64,000 nucleotides of DNA. Origin: Lentimicrobiaceae bacterium (GTDB taxonomy: Bacteria > Bacteroidota > Bacteroidia > Bacteroidales > JALOCA01). Location of the stretch: the NCBI GenBank assembly GCA_023227965.1, contig JALOCA010000002.1:1-64000 (forward strand), given 5' to 3'. A program made the translations under genes and the position numbers. Positions 1 to 7,637 of this stretch are shown piece by piece. The notes beneath the pieces were generated by a model. The model saw only the letters and a program-made list of their open reading frames with translations, was not told the DNA's origin and searched no databases. The first letter of the stretch is position 1, and each line of letters begins with the position of its first letter.

Positions 1-381
1 TGTCCCATAGTCCACAATTGCTCCGGGTTGTACAAAAAGTTCTTCGCGTCCGCCGTAGGTGGTTTCCCCAATGGCAAGTTGGTGCTCATTCATGTTTCCG
101 ATTACCGAATAAGTATGGTTTACCTGTTTTATTTTACCAAGGTATTTGCCGGAATCCCATTCGTAAACGTCAACCATGCTCCCGTCGGGATAATCAGCTG
201 TCGGGCGATAATATAATTCACCATACAGCACATGCGAATCGGCAGAGTAAGAAATCATGGTAGAACCATCGGTAGTAGCGCCTTTTGTAACAAGAAAATT
301 GGTACAGGCAATGGCGGAAAACTGAATTCCCGATAACAGCAATGCAATTGCTATAGAAAACATCAATGTGTATTTTTTCAT
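1..381 (-). CDS. Peptidase family C69 (dipeptidase), N-terminal part only
   Basis: The ORF starts at an ATG read on the minus strand at 381 and runs off the window edge after 127 codons, so only the N-terminus is visible. Residues 1-25 form a signal peptide (KKYTLMFSIAIALLL). It is followed directly by ACTNFLVTKGATTDGSTM, the N-terminal nucleophile motif of C69 dipeptidases, in which the Cys becomes the catalytic N-terminus after cleavage. Conserved segments around the Asp-Gly-Ser and Ala-Asp-Ser also fit. The family hydrolyses dipeptides; the signal peptide points to the periplasm or cell surface. A -7 box lies about 25 bases upstream. Whether a sorting domain follows cannot be seen. Confidence 0.85.
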   Translation of the reverse strand, partial: MKKYTLMFSIAIALLLSGIQFSAIACTNFLVTKGATTDGSTMISYSADSHVLYGELYYRPTADYPDGSMVDVYEWDSGKYLGKIKQVNHTYSVIGNMNEHQLAIGETTYGGREELFVQPGAIVDYGT

Positions 382-406
382 AGAAATAAGATTAATTAAG
401 TGCCGC

Positions 407-414
407 CAAAAATA
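407..414 (-). promoter_or_regulatory. Bacteroidota -7 box upstream of the C69 peptidase gene
   Basis: On the minus strand this reads TATTTTTG, a full match to the TAnnTTTG box, 25 bases before the ATG at 381. No convincing -33 TTTG is seen at the usual spacing. The rest of 415-622 is AT-rich spacer shared with the divergent RNase R gene. Confidence 0.4.
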
Positions 415-622
415 TTAAAAATTTTACATTAAGAATGTTTTTTAAAAATTTTACACATTACCAGTTGTTTATATTTTATTGTAGTCAAAACAAGAATCAG
501 AAGATGCATTTCAACAGGTTTTTCGGATAAAAAACAACAAACCGGAAACATCAAAACAGAAACGATTTCTTAAAAGCAGTTAAGTTTTAAATTACCTTTA
601 CAAACGATTAAAACATCACCTT

Positions 623-2782
623 ATGCTTAAAAAACCCACTAAAAAACAAACGAAAACTGCCAAAAATTCCTTTGTAAATACCGTTCTCGGCGTGTTTGCA
701 GGCAACCCTTTCCAAACGTACAACTTCCGTCAGGTAGCTGCCAAACTTGGCATTAACGATAAAGCCAGCAAAGAACTTGTATCGAACATTCTACACGACC
801 TGGCTATGAAGCAAACCATTATTGAAGTAAAGCGCGGTAAATTCAAGATGAACCCGGAACACATCAGCGAGATGCCTTCACAACATGAGGTTACCGGCAT
901 CGTGGATATGAAGCAAACCGGTAAGGCTTACGTAATGGTGAAAGACCAGCCGGAAGATGTTTTTATTACTTCCAACAATACCCATCATGCCTTGCATGGT
1001 GATACCGTGAAAGTCCGCCTTTTCCCGGCACGTAAAGGGCGCAAACCGGAAGGTCAAATTGTAGAAATTGTAAAACGTGCACATAATCAGTATGTGGGAA
1101 TCATGCAAGTTACCAAAAAATTTGCTTTCCTCGTTCCTGATGCGCTCACCATTCCTGTTGACATTTTCATTCCACTCGAAAATCTGAACAAAGCTAAAAA
1201 CGGGCAAAAAGCCGTTGCCCATATCACCGAATGGCCCGAACATTCCCGTAATCCTTTCGGGGAAATCATTGCCGTGCTTGGCGAACCGGGCAACAATGAT
1301 GTGGAAATGAATTCTATACTTGCTTCCTTCGATTTTCCACTTTTCTTTCCAAAACAAGTGGAAAAAGAAGCCGGATCTATTCCTGCTGAAATTCCGGAAC
1401 AGGAAATCAAAAAAAGACGGGATTTTCGTTCTGTTTGGACCTGTACCATTGACCCACCCGATGCCAAAGATTTTGACGACGCCCTTTCGTTACAAAAACT
1501 CGAAAATGGCAATTGGGAAGTAGGTGTCCATATTGCGGATGTTTCCAATTACGTAAAGCCTGGCTCTTCCATTGATAAAGAAGCTTTCGAACGTGGTACT
1601 TCTATCTATTTGGTGGACAGAACTATTCCCATGCTTCCCGAAAAACTTTCCAATAACTTATGTTCATTGCGTCCAAAGGAAGACAAGCTGTGCTTCTCGG
1701 CCGTTTTTGAAATGGATGAAAAAGCCCATGTGCTGAATGAATGGTATGGTAAAACGGTAATCTGTTCAAGTCGCCGCTATGCTTATGAAGAAGTGCAGGA
1801 AATGATTGAAGGCAAAGAAGGAGATTTCAAAAACGAGTTGATGATTCTGAATCATCTTGCAACACAACTGCGTAATATACGGTTTCAAAAGGGATCCATC
1901 AACTTCCGTTCACAGGAAGTGAAATTTATTTTAGATGAAAACGCAAAACCCATCGGAGCCTTTGTTAAAGAACAAAAAGAAGCCAACTGGCTGATAGAAG
2001 ATTTTATGTTACTTGCTAACCGGAAAGTTGCCGAAAAAATTGGTAAGAAAACCTCTGCTAATGCTCCCAAAGCCTTTGTTTATCGTATCCACGACGTTCC
2101 TAATCCGGAAAAGCTGCAAAACTTTGTGGAATTTCTGAAAAAGTTAGGCTATTCCCTCAAAACCGGAACCCGTAAAAGTCTTGCAGACTCCTACAATAGC
2201 CTCTTTCAGAAGATTGTCGGCAAAGGAGAAGAAAACATGATAGAAACCATTGCAGTACGTACCATGGCAAGAGCCGAATACTCTACGCACAACATAGGGC
2301 ATTACGGACTTGCTTTCGACTATTACACGCATTTTACCTCTCCCATCCGCCGCTACCCCGACCTGATGGTACACCGCCTATTGGAACGCTACATGGACAA
2401 AAAACCTTCCGTTGACCAAGAAGAATATGAAGAACGATGCAAACATTCTTCCGATATGGAACGCAAAGCTGTAGAAGCTGAACGCGCTTCCGTAAAATAC
2501 AAACAGGCTGAATACCTGCTCGACAAAGTAGGACAGGAATTCGACGGTTTGATTTCCGGTGTAAGTAAATGGGGAATCTTTGTGGAATTAGTAGAAACAC
2601 GCTGCGAAGGTATGGTATCTATCAAATACATGGACGACGATTTTTATTACCTCGACGACGAAAACTACCGCGTAATAGGTCAACAGTTCGGAAAAGAATA
2701 CAAACTTGGCGACCCTGTCCGTATCAAGGTCCGCAAAGTGGATTTATCGCGTAAGCAAATGGATTTTGAACTGGTAAAATAA
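623..2782 (+). CDS. rnr: Ribonuclease R (3'-5' exoribonuclease)
   Basis: A 719-residue RNase II/R family protein that degrades structured RNA processively in the cytoplasm. Order of domains: a Lys-rich start with a winged-helix segment (about 15-80), two cold-shock OB folds (about 85-235), the RNB catalytic domain (about 265-600) and a C-terminal S1 domain (about 635-715). The catalytic acidic motif DPPDAKDFDDALSL gives D277, D283, D285 and D286, and the HFTSPIRRYPDLMVHR motif lies near residue 570. Length and architecture fit RNase R rather than RNase II. The Lys-rich tail of some homologues is absent. It appears monocistronic: the gene upstream is divergent and a mobile-element relic follows. 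Confidence 0.95.
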   Translation: MLKKPTKKQTKTAKNSFVNTVLGVFAGNPFQTYNFRQVAAKLGINDKASKELVSNILHDLAMKQTIIEVKRGKFKMNPEHISEMPSQHEVTGIVDMKQTGKAYVMVKDQPEDVFITSNNTHHALHGDTVKVRLFPARKGRKPEGQIVEIVKRAHNQYVGIMQVTKKFAFLVPDALTIPVDIFIPLENLNKAKNGQKAVAHITEWPEHSRNPFGEIIAVLGEPGNNDVEMNSILASFDFPLFFPKQVEKEAGSIPAEIPEQEIKKRRDFRSVWTCTIDPPDAKDFDDALSLQKLENGNWEVGVHIADVSNYVKPGSSIDKEAFERGTSIYLVDRTIPMLPEKLSNNLCSLRPKEDKLCFSAVFEMDEKAHVLNEWYGKTVICSSRRYAYEEVQEMIEGKEGDFKNELMILNHLATQLRNIRFQKGSINFRSQEVKFILDENAKPIGAFVKEQKEANWLIEDFMLLANRKVAEKIGKKTSANAPKAFVYRIHDVPNPEKLQNFVEFLKKLGYSLKTGTRKSLADSYNSLFQKIVGKGEENMIETIAVRTMARAEYSTHNIGHYGLAFDYYTHFTSPIRRYPDLMVHRLLERYMDKKPSVDQEEYEERCKHSSDMERKAVEAERASVKYKQAEYLLDKVGQEFDGLISGVSKWGIFVELVETRCEGMVSIKYMDDDFYYLDDENYRVIGQQFGKEYKLGDPVRIKVRKVDLSRKQMDFELVK

Positions 2783-2884
2783 TCTATTTGCTTTGTAAAC
2801 AATCGTTACAAAATTTGCAATCCTTTCTTGTTTGGGTATTGTATATCTTATCAAGATTAACAAGACCGTTGCAAAAGTTGTGTT

Positions 2885-3250
2885 TCCTGACTTTGACAGT
2901 AATAGCTTTAGTTTTGTATAGTATTAAATTTTAGCTATATATGAATTTTGCATTACCCATTTAGGTGGCGCAAGTGTCAAAAAGATGTATTTTCGTATAT
3001 GTTTATTATAAATCGGTCAGGTACAACCAGCGTTGTAGTGGTAAATAACCATGGTTTATACCAAGAAATCCGCACAATAGACTGTTGGTTTTGATGCAAT
3101 ACAGGTTGAGATATTAAAATCGGACTTCCGGCAAGCTGTACCACTCTGTTCAAAACTATGCTGCTAACTCCAAAACACAAATCTATTGCTTTGTTATTTG
3201 ATGAAGATTTTTGGAGAAATTTTTAGGGTGACGCATTGTCAAAGTCAGGA
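2885..3250 (+). mobile_element. Internally deleted IS relic with 14-bp terminal inverted repeats
   Basis: The ends are TCCTGACTTTGACA (2885-2898) and its exact reverse complement TGTCAAAGTCAGGA (3237-3250). Inside, a plus-strand ATG at 2985 starts MYFRI and, after a frameshift, continues as NRSGTTSVVVVNNHGLYQEIRTI. This resembles the N-terminus of IS4-superfamily (IS1634-like) transposases. The rest is a short degenerate stretch with stops in all frames. At about 366 bp it is far too short for an autonomous element, so it is a deletion derivative or MITE-like relic. It accounts for most of the gap between rnr and the next gene. The family assignment is tentative; the inverted repeats are read directly. 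Confidence 0.6.
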
Positions 3251-3325
3251 GCGAAGCTGTAAACGGAAAACCGCAATGCGGAGCATAAAATACAAACGGA
3301 AATTTTTATAATATCGGAGGTTTAT

Positions 3326-3568
3326 TTACTTCCGGGTTTTTATATAAACAGTGATAATCAAAAGGGTTCCCGATATTACTACTCCCATTGAAAATAGTCC
3401 AAACCGTACATTATCCAGCGTAGTACCTCCTATGTTTTTAGTATCCAGTCCATAATGAATACCAAGGACAATAAGGAAAATACCAAAAAACACCAATAAC
3501 ATATCCGTAACGAAACGAAGCTTCTTCTTTAGCTTGAATTTTACAATTTTTTCTTCAGCCATTTTCAA
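3326..3568 (-). CDS. Small membrane protein, two predicted TM helices
   Basis: An 80-residue protein not assigned to a named family. A Lys-rich N-terminus (residues 5-17) precedes a hydrophobic helix at about 20-41 (VTDMLLVFFGIFLIVLGIHYG), and a second helix lies at about 57-75 ahead of a short basic tail. This fits a small inner-membrane protein with both termini in the cytoplasm. It is divergent from moaC across a 69-base gap that holds a perfect -7 box on its strand. It could be a short conserved Bacteroidota hypothetical. The promoter and clean ORF make it a believable gene; no function can be proposed. Confidence 0.6.
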   Translation of the reverse strand: MKMAEEKIVKFKLKKKLRFVTDMLLVFFGIFLIVLGIHYGLDTKNIGGTTLDNVRFGLFSMGVVISGTLLIITVYIKTRK

Positions 3569-3606
3569 AACAATTTTGATTAATTAATATGCTTTGAGTT
3601 ATTTTG

Positions 3607-3614
3607 CAAAGGTA
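3607..3614 (-). promoter_or_regulatory. -7 box of the small membrane protein gene
   Basis: Minus-strand TACCTTTG matches TAnnTTTG exactly and sits about 38 bases before the ATG at 3568. The plus-strand moaC start is 23 bases beyond it, so this short region serves two divergent genes. Confidence 0.45.
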
Positions 3615-3637
3615 GAATAAATTTAATTCTAAAAAAA

Positions 3638-4099
3638 ATGCATCCATTTACCCATATTGATGAAAAAGGAAAAGCCCAGATGGTAAATGTGGGGCATAAA
3701 ACTCCACAATTACGAAAAGCAAAAGCTTCGGGCGAAATTTTATTACAACCGCAAACTCTTGCGCTGATAAGTGAAAATAAAATCAAAAAAGGCGACGTGC
3801 TTACAGTTGCTGAACTTGCGGGAATTCAGGCAGCCAAACAAACTTCGCATTTGATTCTGCTCTGCCATCCGCTTTCGGTTACCCATGTGGCGGTAAAAAC
3901 CCAGCTTACCGAAAGGGGAGTAACCATTACATCAGAAGTGGAATGTATCGGGCAAACCGGTGTGGAAATGGAAGCGCTTACAGCAGTTAGTGTTGCATTG
4001 CTTACCATTTACGATATGTGCAAAGCTGTTGACAAAACCATGCGCCTTTCCGACATTCACCTGGTTGAAAAAACAAAACAGACGATAAAATGGGAATAA
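3638..4099 (+). CDS. moaC: Cyclic pyranopterin monophosphate synthase MoaC
   Basis: A 153-residue MoaC, which acts with the radical SAM enzyme MoaA to turn GTP into cyclic pyranopterin monophosphate, the first step of molybdopterin synthesis. Family motifs are present in order: FTHIDEKGKAQMVNVGHKTP at the start, GDVLTVAELAGIQAAKQTS, LLCHPLSVTHVAV, and the C-terminal MCKAVDKTMRLSDIHLVEK with the conserved active-site Lys. Length is typical. The gene overlaps the next ORF by 10 bases and leads a small cofactor group that ends with a MOSC-MogA fusion. No moaA is visible in the window. Confidence 0.95.
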   Translation: MHPFTHIDEKGKAQMVNVGHKTPQLRKAKASGEILLQPQTLALISENKIKKGDVLTVAELAGIQAAKQTSHLILLCHPLSVTHVAVKTQLTERGVTITSEVECIGQTGVEMEALTAVSVALLTIYDMCKAVDKTMRLSDIHLVEKTKQTIKWE

Positions 4100-4539
4100 A
4101 AAATCTTTTGATCTGTTTGAAACCCGGCGTTTCGCACCGTACTTTGGTATTTACGGCTGCTTTGATCTGGGGTTTTGCCGGACTCAAAATTTTATGGATC
4201 GGTATTCCGGGGCTTTTATATTCTTCCCATCACGTTGCTTTGCATTTTTCCATAGGATTAGCCGGAGTCATCCCCTTTTTCTATTTTGTTTTCCGGAAAG
4301 TTTTCCACAATCATCTTCGTCGGATAAACACTCTTATGGCTGATAAACCCTGTATTTTTTCTTTTTTCAGCTTCAAAAGTTATCTGCTAATGATTATGAT
4401 GATTGCACTGGGAATTCTGGTAAGTAATTTCCACATTTTTCCCACTCTTGAAAAAAATATTTTTTATATTTCCCTGGAAATGTCATTGTTTACTTCCGCC
4501 CTACTGTTCTTTTGGGTGGGATTATTTTTCAACAAATAA
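4090..4539 (+). CDS. Four-TM membrane protein of unknown function in the Moco group
   Basis: A 149-residue hydrophobic protein overlapping moaC by 10 bases and ending 6 bases before the MOSC-MogA gene, so it is translated within the same group. Helices are predicted at about 18-42, 50-68, 96-116 and 126-147. Two halves each begin with a basic/aromatic motif followed by an A-L-I-W-G or M-I-A-L-G helix, suggesting an internal duplication. I do not recognise the family. Its position between moaC and a MOSC protein is the only functional clue and does not prove a cofactor role. Confidence 0.6.
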   Translation: MGIKNLLICLKPGVSHRTLVFTAALIWGFAGLKILWIGIPGLLYSSHHVALHFSIGLAGVIPFFYFVFRKVFHNHLRRINTLMADKPCIFSFFSFKSYLLMIMMIALGILVSNFHIFPTLEKNIFYISLEMSLFTSALLFFWVGLFFNK

Positions 4540-4545
4540 CTCATT

Positions 4546-5496
4546 ATGTTAATCATGAATAATATTTCACCAATAAAAATATTATCTGTCAATATTTCTG
4601 AAAAGAAAGGAACCATCAAAAAACCCGTAAACGAGATAAAACTCGGACCGTTGGGTGTGGAACACGACGCCCATTCCGGAAAATGGCATCGCCAGGTGAG
4701 CCTTCTTGGAGTGGAAAGCATAGAAAAGTTTACCCGGCAGAGCGGCAGAGCGATTTCTTACGGAGAATTTGCCGAAAACATCACCACATCAGGTATGTTG
4801 CTTTATCAGTCCCATCCGCTCGACTGCTTTACTTTTGGAGAAACGGAGCTGGAAGTAACTCAGATAGGTAAAGAATGTCATGGCGACAACTGCACTATTT
4901 ACAGGGAAGTAGGTAAATGTGTGATGCCTAAGGAAGGTATTTTTTGCCGGGTAATCAGGCATGGAATTCTGAGAGCAGGCGACAGCGGGCTGTACCAGCC
5001 AAAAGTTTTCAAAATTGCCGTAATTACTTTAAGCGACAGAGCTTATGAAGGCATTTACGAAGACCGTAGCGGAAAATGCATTGAAGAAAAAATGACGGAA
5101 TTTTTCGGGTTACAAGACCGGAAAAGCCAGGTTTCCCGCCAGGTCATTCCTGATGAAAAAGAAAAGCTTTTGGAAGCTCTTCGCGAAAGTCTGAAAAACA
5201 AAGCCGACATCATTATTACCACCGGAGGTACCGGTATAGGCGAACGCGACGTCACCCCTGATATTATTAAACCATTGTTGGATAAAGAAATACCAGGCAT
5301 TATGGAACTTATCCGGATGAAATATGGACAGGAAAAACCACAGGCTCTGCTCAGCCGGAGTGTTGCTGGTGTAATTGGCAAAACATTGGTTTACACTCTT
5401 CCCGGCAGCGTTAAAGCCGTGGAAGAATACTTTTCTGAAATTCAGAAAACGATTTTCCATTCCATATACATGCTCCACGGTTTAGATTTACACTAA
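4546..5496 (+). CDS. MOSC domain - MogA/MoaB fusion protein
   Basis: A 316-residue two-domain protein. Residues 10-150 form a MOSC domain, with GPLGVEHDAHSGKWHRQVSLL and GKCVMPKEGIFCRV carrying the conserved Cys region near residue 125. Residues 155-312 are a MogA/MoaB molybdopterin adenylyltransferase, seen from AVITLSDRAYEG and the nucleotide-binding TTGGTGIGERDVTP at 225-238. MogA activates molybdopterin with AMP before metal insertion. MOSC domains occur in sulfur-handling Mo enzymes. Fusion of the two is seen in some Bacteria and suggests late Moco processing in one polypeptide. A second in-frame ATG at 4555 is an equally good start. Confidence 0.88.
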   Translation: MLIMNNISPIKILSVNISEKKGTIKKPVNEIKLGPLGVEHDAHSGKWHRQVSLLGVESIEKFTRQSGRAISYGEFAENITTSGMLLYQSHPLDCFTFGETELEVTQIGKECHGDNCTIYREVGKCVMPKEGIFCRVIRHGILRAGDSGLYQPKVFKIAVITLSDRAYEGIYEDRSGKCIEEKMTEFFGLQDRKSQVSRQVIPDEKEKLLEALRESLKNKADIIITTGGTGIGERDVTPDIIKPLLDKEIPGIMELIRMKYGQEKPQALLSRSVAGVIGKTLVYTLPGSVKAVEEYFSEIQKTIFHSIYMLHGLDLH

Positions 5497-5537
5497 AACC
5501 GGATTTTTTTACTTTTACCCGTCGAAAAAATATAACC

Positions 5538-6092
5538 ATGACAAGAGAACAAGCCATTGAATTACTGCATAATTATGTAAAAAATGAAAAGATGCTTTTG
5601 CATTGCTATGCTTCGGAAGTTGTGATGAAAGCACTGGCACAAAAACTTGGTGAAGACGAGGGAAAATGGGGTATTGCCGGCCTGCTTCACGACCTGGATG
5701 TGGAAGTTACTAATGCCGATGCTTACACTCACGGATTAGAAACTGAAAACCTGCTTAAAGGCTTTGATGTTGACCCTGAAATAATTGACGCCATACGCCA
5801 CCACAACGAAGTTGCTACCGGCGTAGAACGTAACACAAAATTTCAGCATGCCCTTGCTGCCGGAGAAACCATTACCGGGCTGATTTTTGCCACCACTTAC
5901 GTTTATCCCGACCGTAAACTCACTAGCGTAAAGCCAAAATCCGTTGTAAAACGCATGAAAGAGAAAGCTTTTGCCGCTTCCGTAAAGCGCGAAAATATCC
6001 TCGAATGCGAAAAAATCGGCATCCCAATTGACGAATTTGCCGCCCTTGCCATTTCTGCCATGCTCCCTATCAGGGAGCAATTGGATTTATAA
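5538..6092 (+). CDS. HD domain protein (putative phosphohydrolase)
   Basis: A 184-residue single-domain HD protein. The metal-binding signature is visible as H22 (LLHCYASEVVM), the H51-D52 pair in GLLHDLDVE, H65 and the H88-H89 pair in AIRHHN. This layout matches short HD-family hydrolases that act on nucleotide-type phosphates in the cytoplasm; the substrate cannot be read from sequence. The start ATG follows a 41-base spacer after the MOSC-MogA gene and may belong to the same transcript. Its last codons contain a GCTCCCT/AGGGAGC hairpin (6061-6077) followed 14 bases later by a T run, possibly acting as a terminator before the arsenic island. Confidence 0.8.
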   Translation: MTREQAIELLHNYVKNEKMLLHCYASEVVMKALAQKLGEDEGKWGIAGLLHDLDVEVTNADAYTHGLETENLLKGFDVDPEIIDAIRHHNEVATGVERNTKFQHALAAGETITGLIFATTYVYPDRKLTSVKPKSVVKRMKEKAFAASVKRENILECEKIGIPIDEFAALAISAMLPIREQLDL

Positions 6093-6109
6093 TTTTTTTT
6101 TGACAAATG

Positions 6110-6138
6110 TTGTAGAATTAAAAAAATTTATACTTTTG
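6110..6138 (+). promoter_or_regulatory. Promoter of the arsenic island (first ArsR gene)
   Basis: A TTG at 6110-6112 and a perfect -7 box TACTTTTG at 6131-6138, spaced 18 bases, fit the Bacteroidota consensus. The predicted start of transcription falls inside the palindrome at 6140-6155, as expected for a repressor-controlled promoter. Confidence 0.55.
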
Positions 6139-6139
6139 C

Positions 6140-6155
6140 TTCGTAATTTTACGAA
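6140..6155. promoter_or_regulatory. Palindromic operator TTCGTA-N4-TACGAA before arsR
   Basis: A perfect 6-bp inverted repeat (TTCGTA ATTT TACGAA) lies between the -7 box and the arsR ATG at 6163. Its placement on the transcription start fits an ArsR operator. Two further sites with the same CGTA-N4 spacing lie at 11453 and 11481 in the same island. Confidence 0.6.
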
Positions 6156-6162
6156 ATACGAA

Positions 6163-6483
6163 ATGAAACCAAATTATACTGAAAATCAAGTAAAACTTGC
6201 CCGTTTTGCCAAAGCGCTTAGTCATCCGGCACGTTTGCGCATCCTCGAAATGCTTGCCGGACAAAATTGTTGCTACAGCGGAAACCTGGCTACAGAATTG
6301 CCGATGGCTCTTTCCACCCTTTCGCAACATTTGAAAGAACTGAAAACCGCCGGACTGATCCAGGGTGAAATCAATCCCCCAAAAATCAAATATTGTATCA
6401 ATCGCGAAAACTGGGAACTTGCCCGGCAACTGATGAATGGTTTTTTTGAAACAGAGATAAAAACAGAAGGTTCATGCAAATAA
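6163..6483 (+). CDS. arsR: ArsR/SmtB family repressor, first copy
   Basis: A 106-residue winged-helix metalloregulator. The ATG at 6163 was chosen over an upstream in-frame start because it follows the promoter and operator. The motif ALSHPARLRILEML and the recognition-helix region ALSTLSQHLKELKTAGLI are typical of ArsR. Candidate As(III) ligands are the adjacent C36-C37 in GQNCCYSGN and C105 in the tail GSCK, an arrangement unlike the second ArsR of this island. The family binds operator DNA as a dimer and lets go on binding arsenite. It overlaps the next gene by 10 bases. Confidence 0.88.
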   Translation: MKPNYTENQVKLARFAKALSHPARLRILEMLAGQNCCYSGNLATELPMALSTLSQHLKELKTAGLIQGEINPPKIKYCINRENWELARQLMNGFFETEIKTEGSCK

Positions 6484-6761
6484 CCTCATCTAAAATAAAT
6501 TACAAAAAATACCTGCCGCTGGCTTTATTGCCGGTATGGTTTGCCATTTATCATTATCTGAAGCCGCTGAGCGATTATCTGATAGAAAAGGGCGCTTCGC
6601 TGGGAACAGCGCTGGCATTTATGATGGCGGTAATCGGACTTTCGCTGCCCGAGATGATTATTCTTCGAAAAGTATTAAAACTTCCGTTGATATTCACTTT
6701 TATAGGTGTGGTAGCCACCGGAATTATAATAATAGGATTTTTGTTTAACATAATATTTTAA
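6474..6761 (+). CDS. Half-size permease homologous to the C-terminus of YraQ/ArsP-type permeases
   Basis: A 95-residue membrane protein with three hydrophobic segments (about 13-30, 40-60 and 70-93). The segment ASLGTALAFMMAVIGLSLPE followed by MIILRKVL is the signature seen near the C-terminus of the roughly 300-residue DUF318 permease family, which includes the organoarsenical exporter ArsP. The N-terminal two thirds of that family are missing. The ORF is intact, overlaps arsR by 10 bases and is followed 3 bases later by a thioredoxin-like gene, so it looks like a genuine small protein and not random decay. Whether it transports anything alone is unknown. Confidence 0.65.
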   Translation: MQITSSKINYKKYLPLALLPVWFAIYHYLKPLSDYLIEKGASLGTALAFMMAVIGLSLPEMIILRKVLKLPLIFTFIGVVATGIIIIGFLFNIIF

Positions 6762-6764
6762 AAT

Positions 6765-7019
6765 ATGAAAATTAAAGTTTTAGGAACAGGATGTTCCAAT
6801 TGTAAAAACCTGGAAAAAGCAACCGTAAATGCTCTTGCAGAAATGGATTTAGCAGCCGAGGTAGAAAAGGTAGAAGATATTCAGAAAATTATGGCATACG
6901 GTGTCATGCGTACACCGGCACTGGTGATTGATGAAAAGGTTGTCTTAAACGGAAGAGTACCGTCGGTAAGCGAATTGAAAGAAATTATTGGAAAATATGC
7001 TAATTTGCTAATTAGTTAA
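6765..7019 (+). CDS. Small thioredoxin-fold protein (redox-active disulfide protein 2 type)
   Basis: An 84-residue thioredoxin-like protein with the active-site pair C10-C13 (GTGCSNCKNLE) and the conserved cis-Pro segment RTPALVID. Proteins of this size and motif are regular neighbours of ArsR and permease genes and are thought to move electrons or metalloid-bound thiols in the cytoplasm. It has no signal peptide. It starts 3 bases after the half-permease gene. Its natural partners here would be ArsC, which needs a thioredoxin, or the ArsF-like protein that follows. Confidence 0.85.
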   Translation: MKIKVLGTGCSNCKNLEKATVNALAEMDLAAEVEKVEDIQKIMAYGVMRTPALVIDEKVVLNGRVPSVSELKEIIGKYANLLIS

Positions 7020-7058
7020 TGTGCTAATAAGATGATTGTTAATTAAATATCTAAAAAT

Positions 7059-7484
7059 ATGAAAAAGTTATGGATTCTTGTAGCCTTTCTGACGATTGGC
7101 ACCTTGGTTTTCAGCCAGAAAACAACAACAAAAGCAACTACCCCAAAAGCAAAGGTTTTGGTTTATTATTTCCACGGAACGCAGCGTTGTCCAACCTGTC
7201 TTTCCATTGAAGCAAACACCAAAAAGACGTTGGAAACCTATTTTAAAAAAGAAATAGCAGATAAAACCATCGTTTTCTCGGTAGTAGATGTGGATGAAGC
7301 AAAAAATGAAAAACTTGCAGCAAAATACGAAGCCTCGGGTTCGGCATTGCATGTGGTACAGGTGATGAAAGGCAAAGAAAAGGATGAAGACCTGACCAAT
7401 TTTGCATTCAGCTATTCGCGCAACGAGCCGGATAAATTCATCAAAGGGCTGAAGGGTAAAATTTCAAAAAAATTAGCTAATTAG
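7059..7484 (+). CDS. Exported thioredoxin-fold protein, ArsF-like family
   Basis: A 141-residue protein with an N-terminal signal peptide (KKLWILVAFLTIGTLVFS) and the motif YYFHGTQRCPTCLSIEANT carrying a C44-C47 pair. The pattern matches the family that databases call nitrophenyl compound nitroreductase subunit ArsF, named from an arsEFG cluster acting on nitroaromatic arsenicals. No flavin or nitroreductase fold is visible in the sequence itself, so a direct enzymatic role is doubtful and a redox accessory role in the periplasm is more likely. An ArsG-like permease follows at 8024, supporting the family call. No ArsE candidate was recognised. Confidence 0.7.
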   Translation: MKKLWILVAFLTIGTLVFSQKTTTKATTPKAKVLVYYFHGTQRCPTCLSIEANTKKTLETYFKKEIADKTIVFSVVDVDEAKNEKLAAKYEASGSALHVVQVMKGKEKDEDLTNFAFSYSRNEPDKFIKGLKGKISKKLAN

Positions 7485-7519
7485 CTAATGTGCTGATTGG
7501 TTAATTAAAAAATCACATC

Positions 7520-7606
7520 ATGGAACCAAAGAAGAATGTCGTTTTGGAAAATTATTGTCCCGACTGCTTACAAGCATCATTGCTACTTCAAAAAAATATT
7601 AGCTAA
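7520..7606 (+). pseudogene. Internally deleted copy of the adjacent four-helix-bundle gene
   Basis: The first 11 codons match the start of the intact gene at 7638 (ATGGAACCAAAGAAGAAT). They then join, after about 12 unrelated bases, to a copy of its last 35 bases (CTGCTTACAAGCATCATTGC). The middle, about 260 bases, is gone and the 3' part is out of frame, leaving a 28-codon ORF. It is flanked by the same AT-rich TTAGCTAATTAG spacers. This is a tandem duplicate that lost its core. Confidence 0.75.
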
Positions 7607-7633
7607 TTAACTAATTAGCTAATTAACAAATTA
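7607..7633. repeat. 27-bp direct repeat, left copy, flanking the four-helix-bundle gene
   Basis: The block beginning TTAACTAATTAGCTAATTAA is found unchanged at 7990-8016, so the intact gene at 7638-7985 is bracketed by identical direct repeats. Related spacers occur at about 7005-7035 and 7475-7505. The repeat is itself partly palindromic (AATTAGCTAATT). Confidence 0.75.
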
Positions 7634-7637
7634 AATC

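Noticed and set aside
878..1548. Long minus-strand ORFs of 153-159 codons opposite rnr
   Set aside because: They lie fully within the RNase R gene on the other strand and have no recognisable motif; the RNase R frame has clear catalytic motifs.
2977..3180. Minus-strand ORF of 67 codons in the gap after rnr
   Set aside because: It overlaps the IS relic, whose plus strand has transposase-like sequence and matching inverted ends; the ORF has no support of its own.
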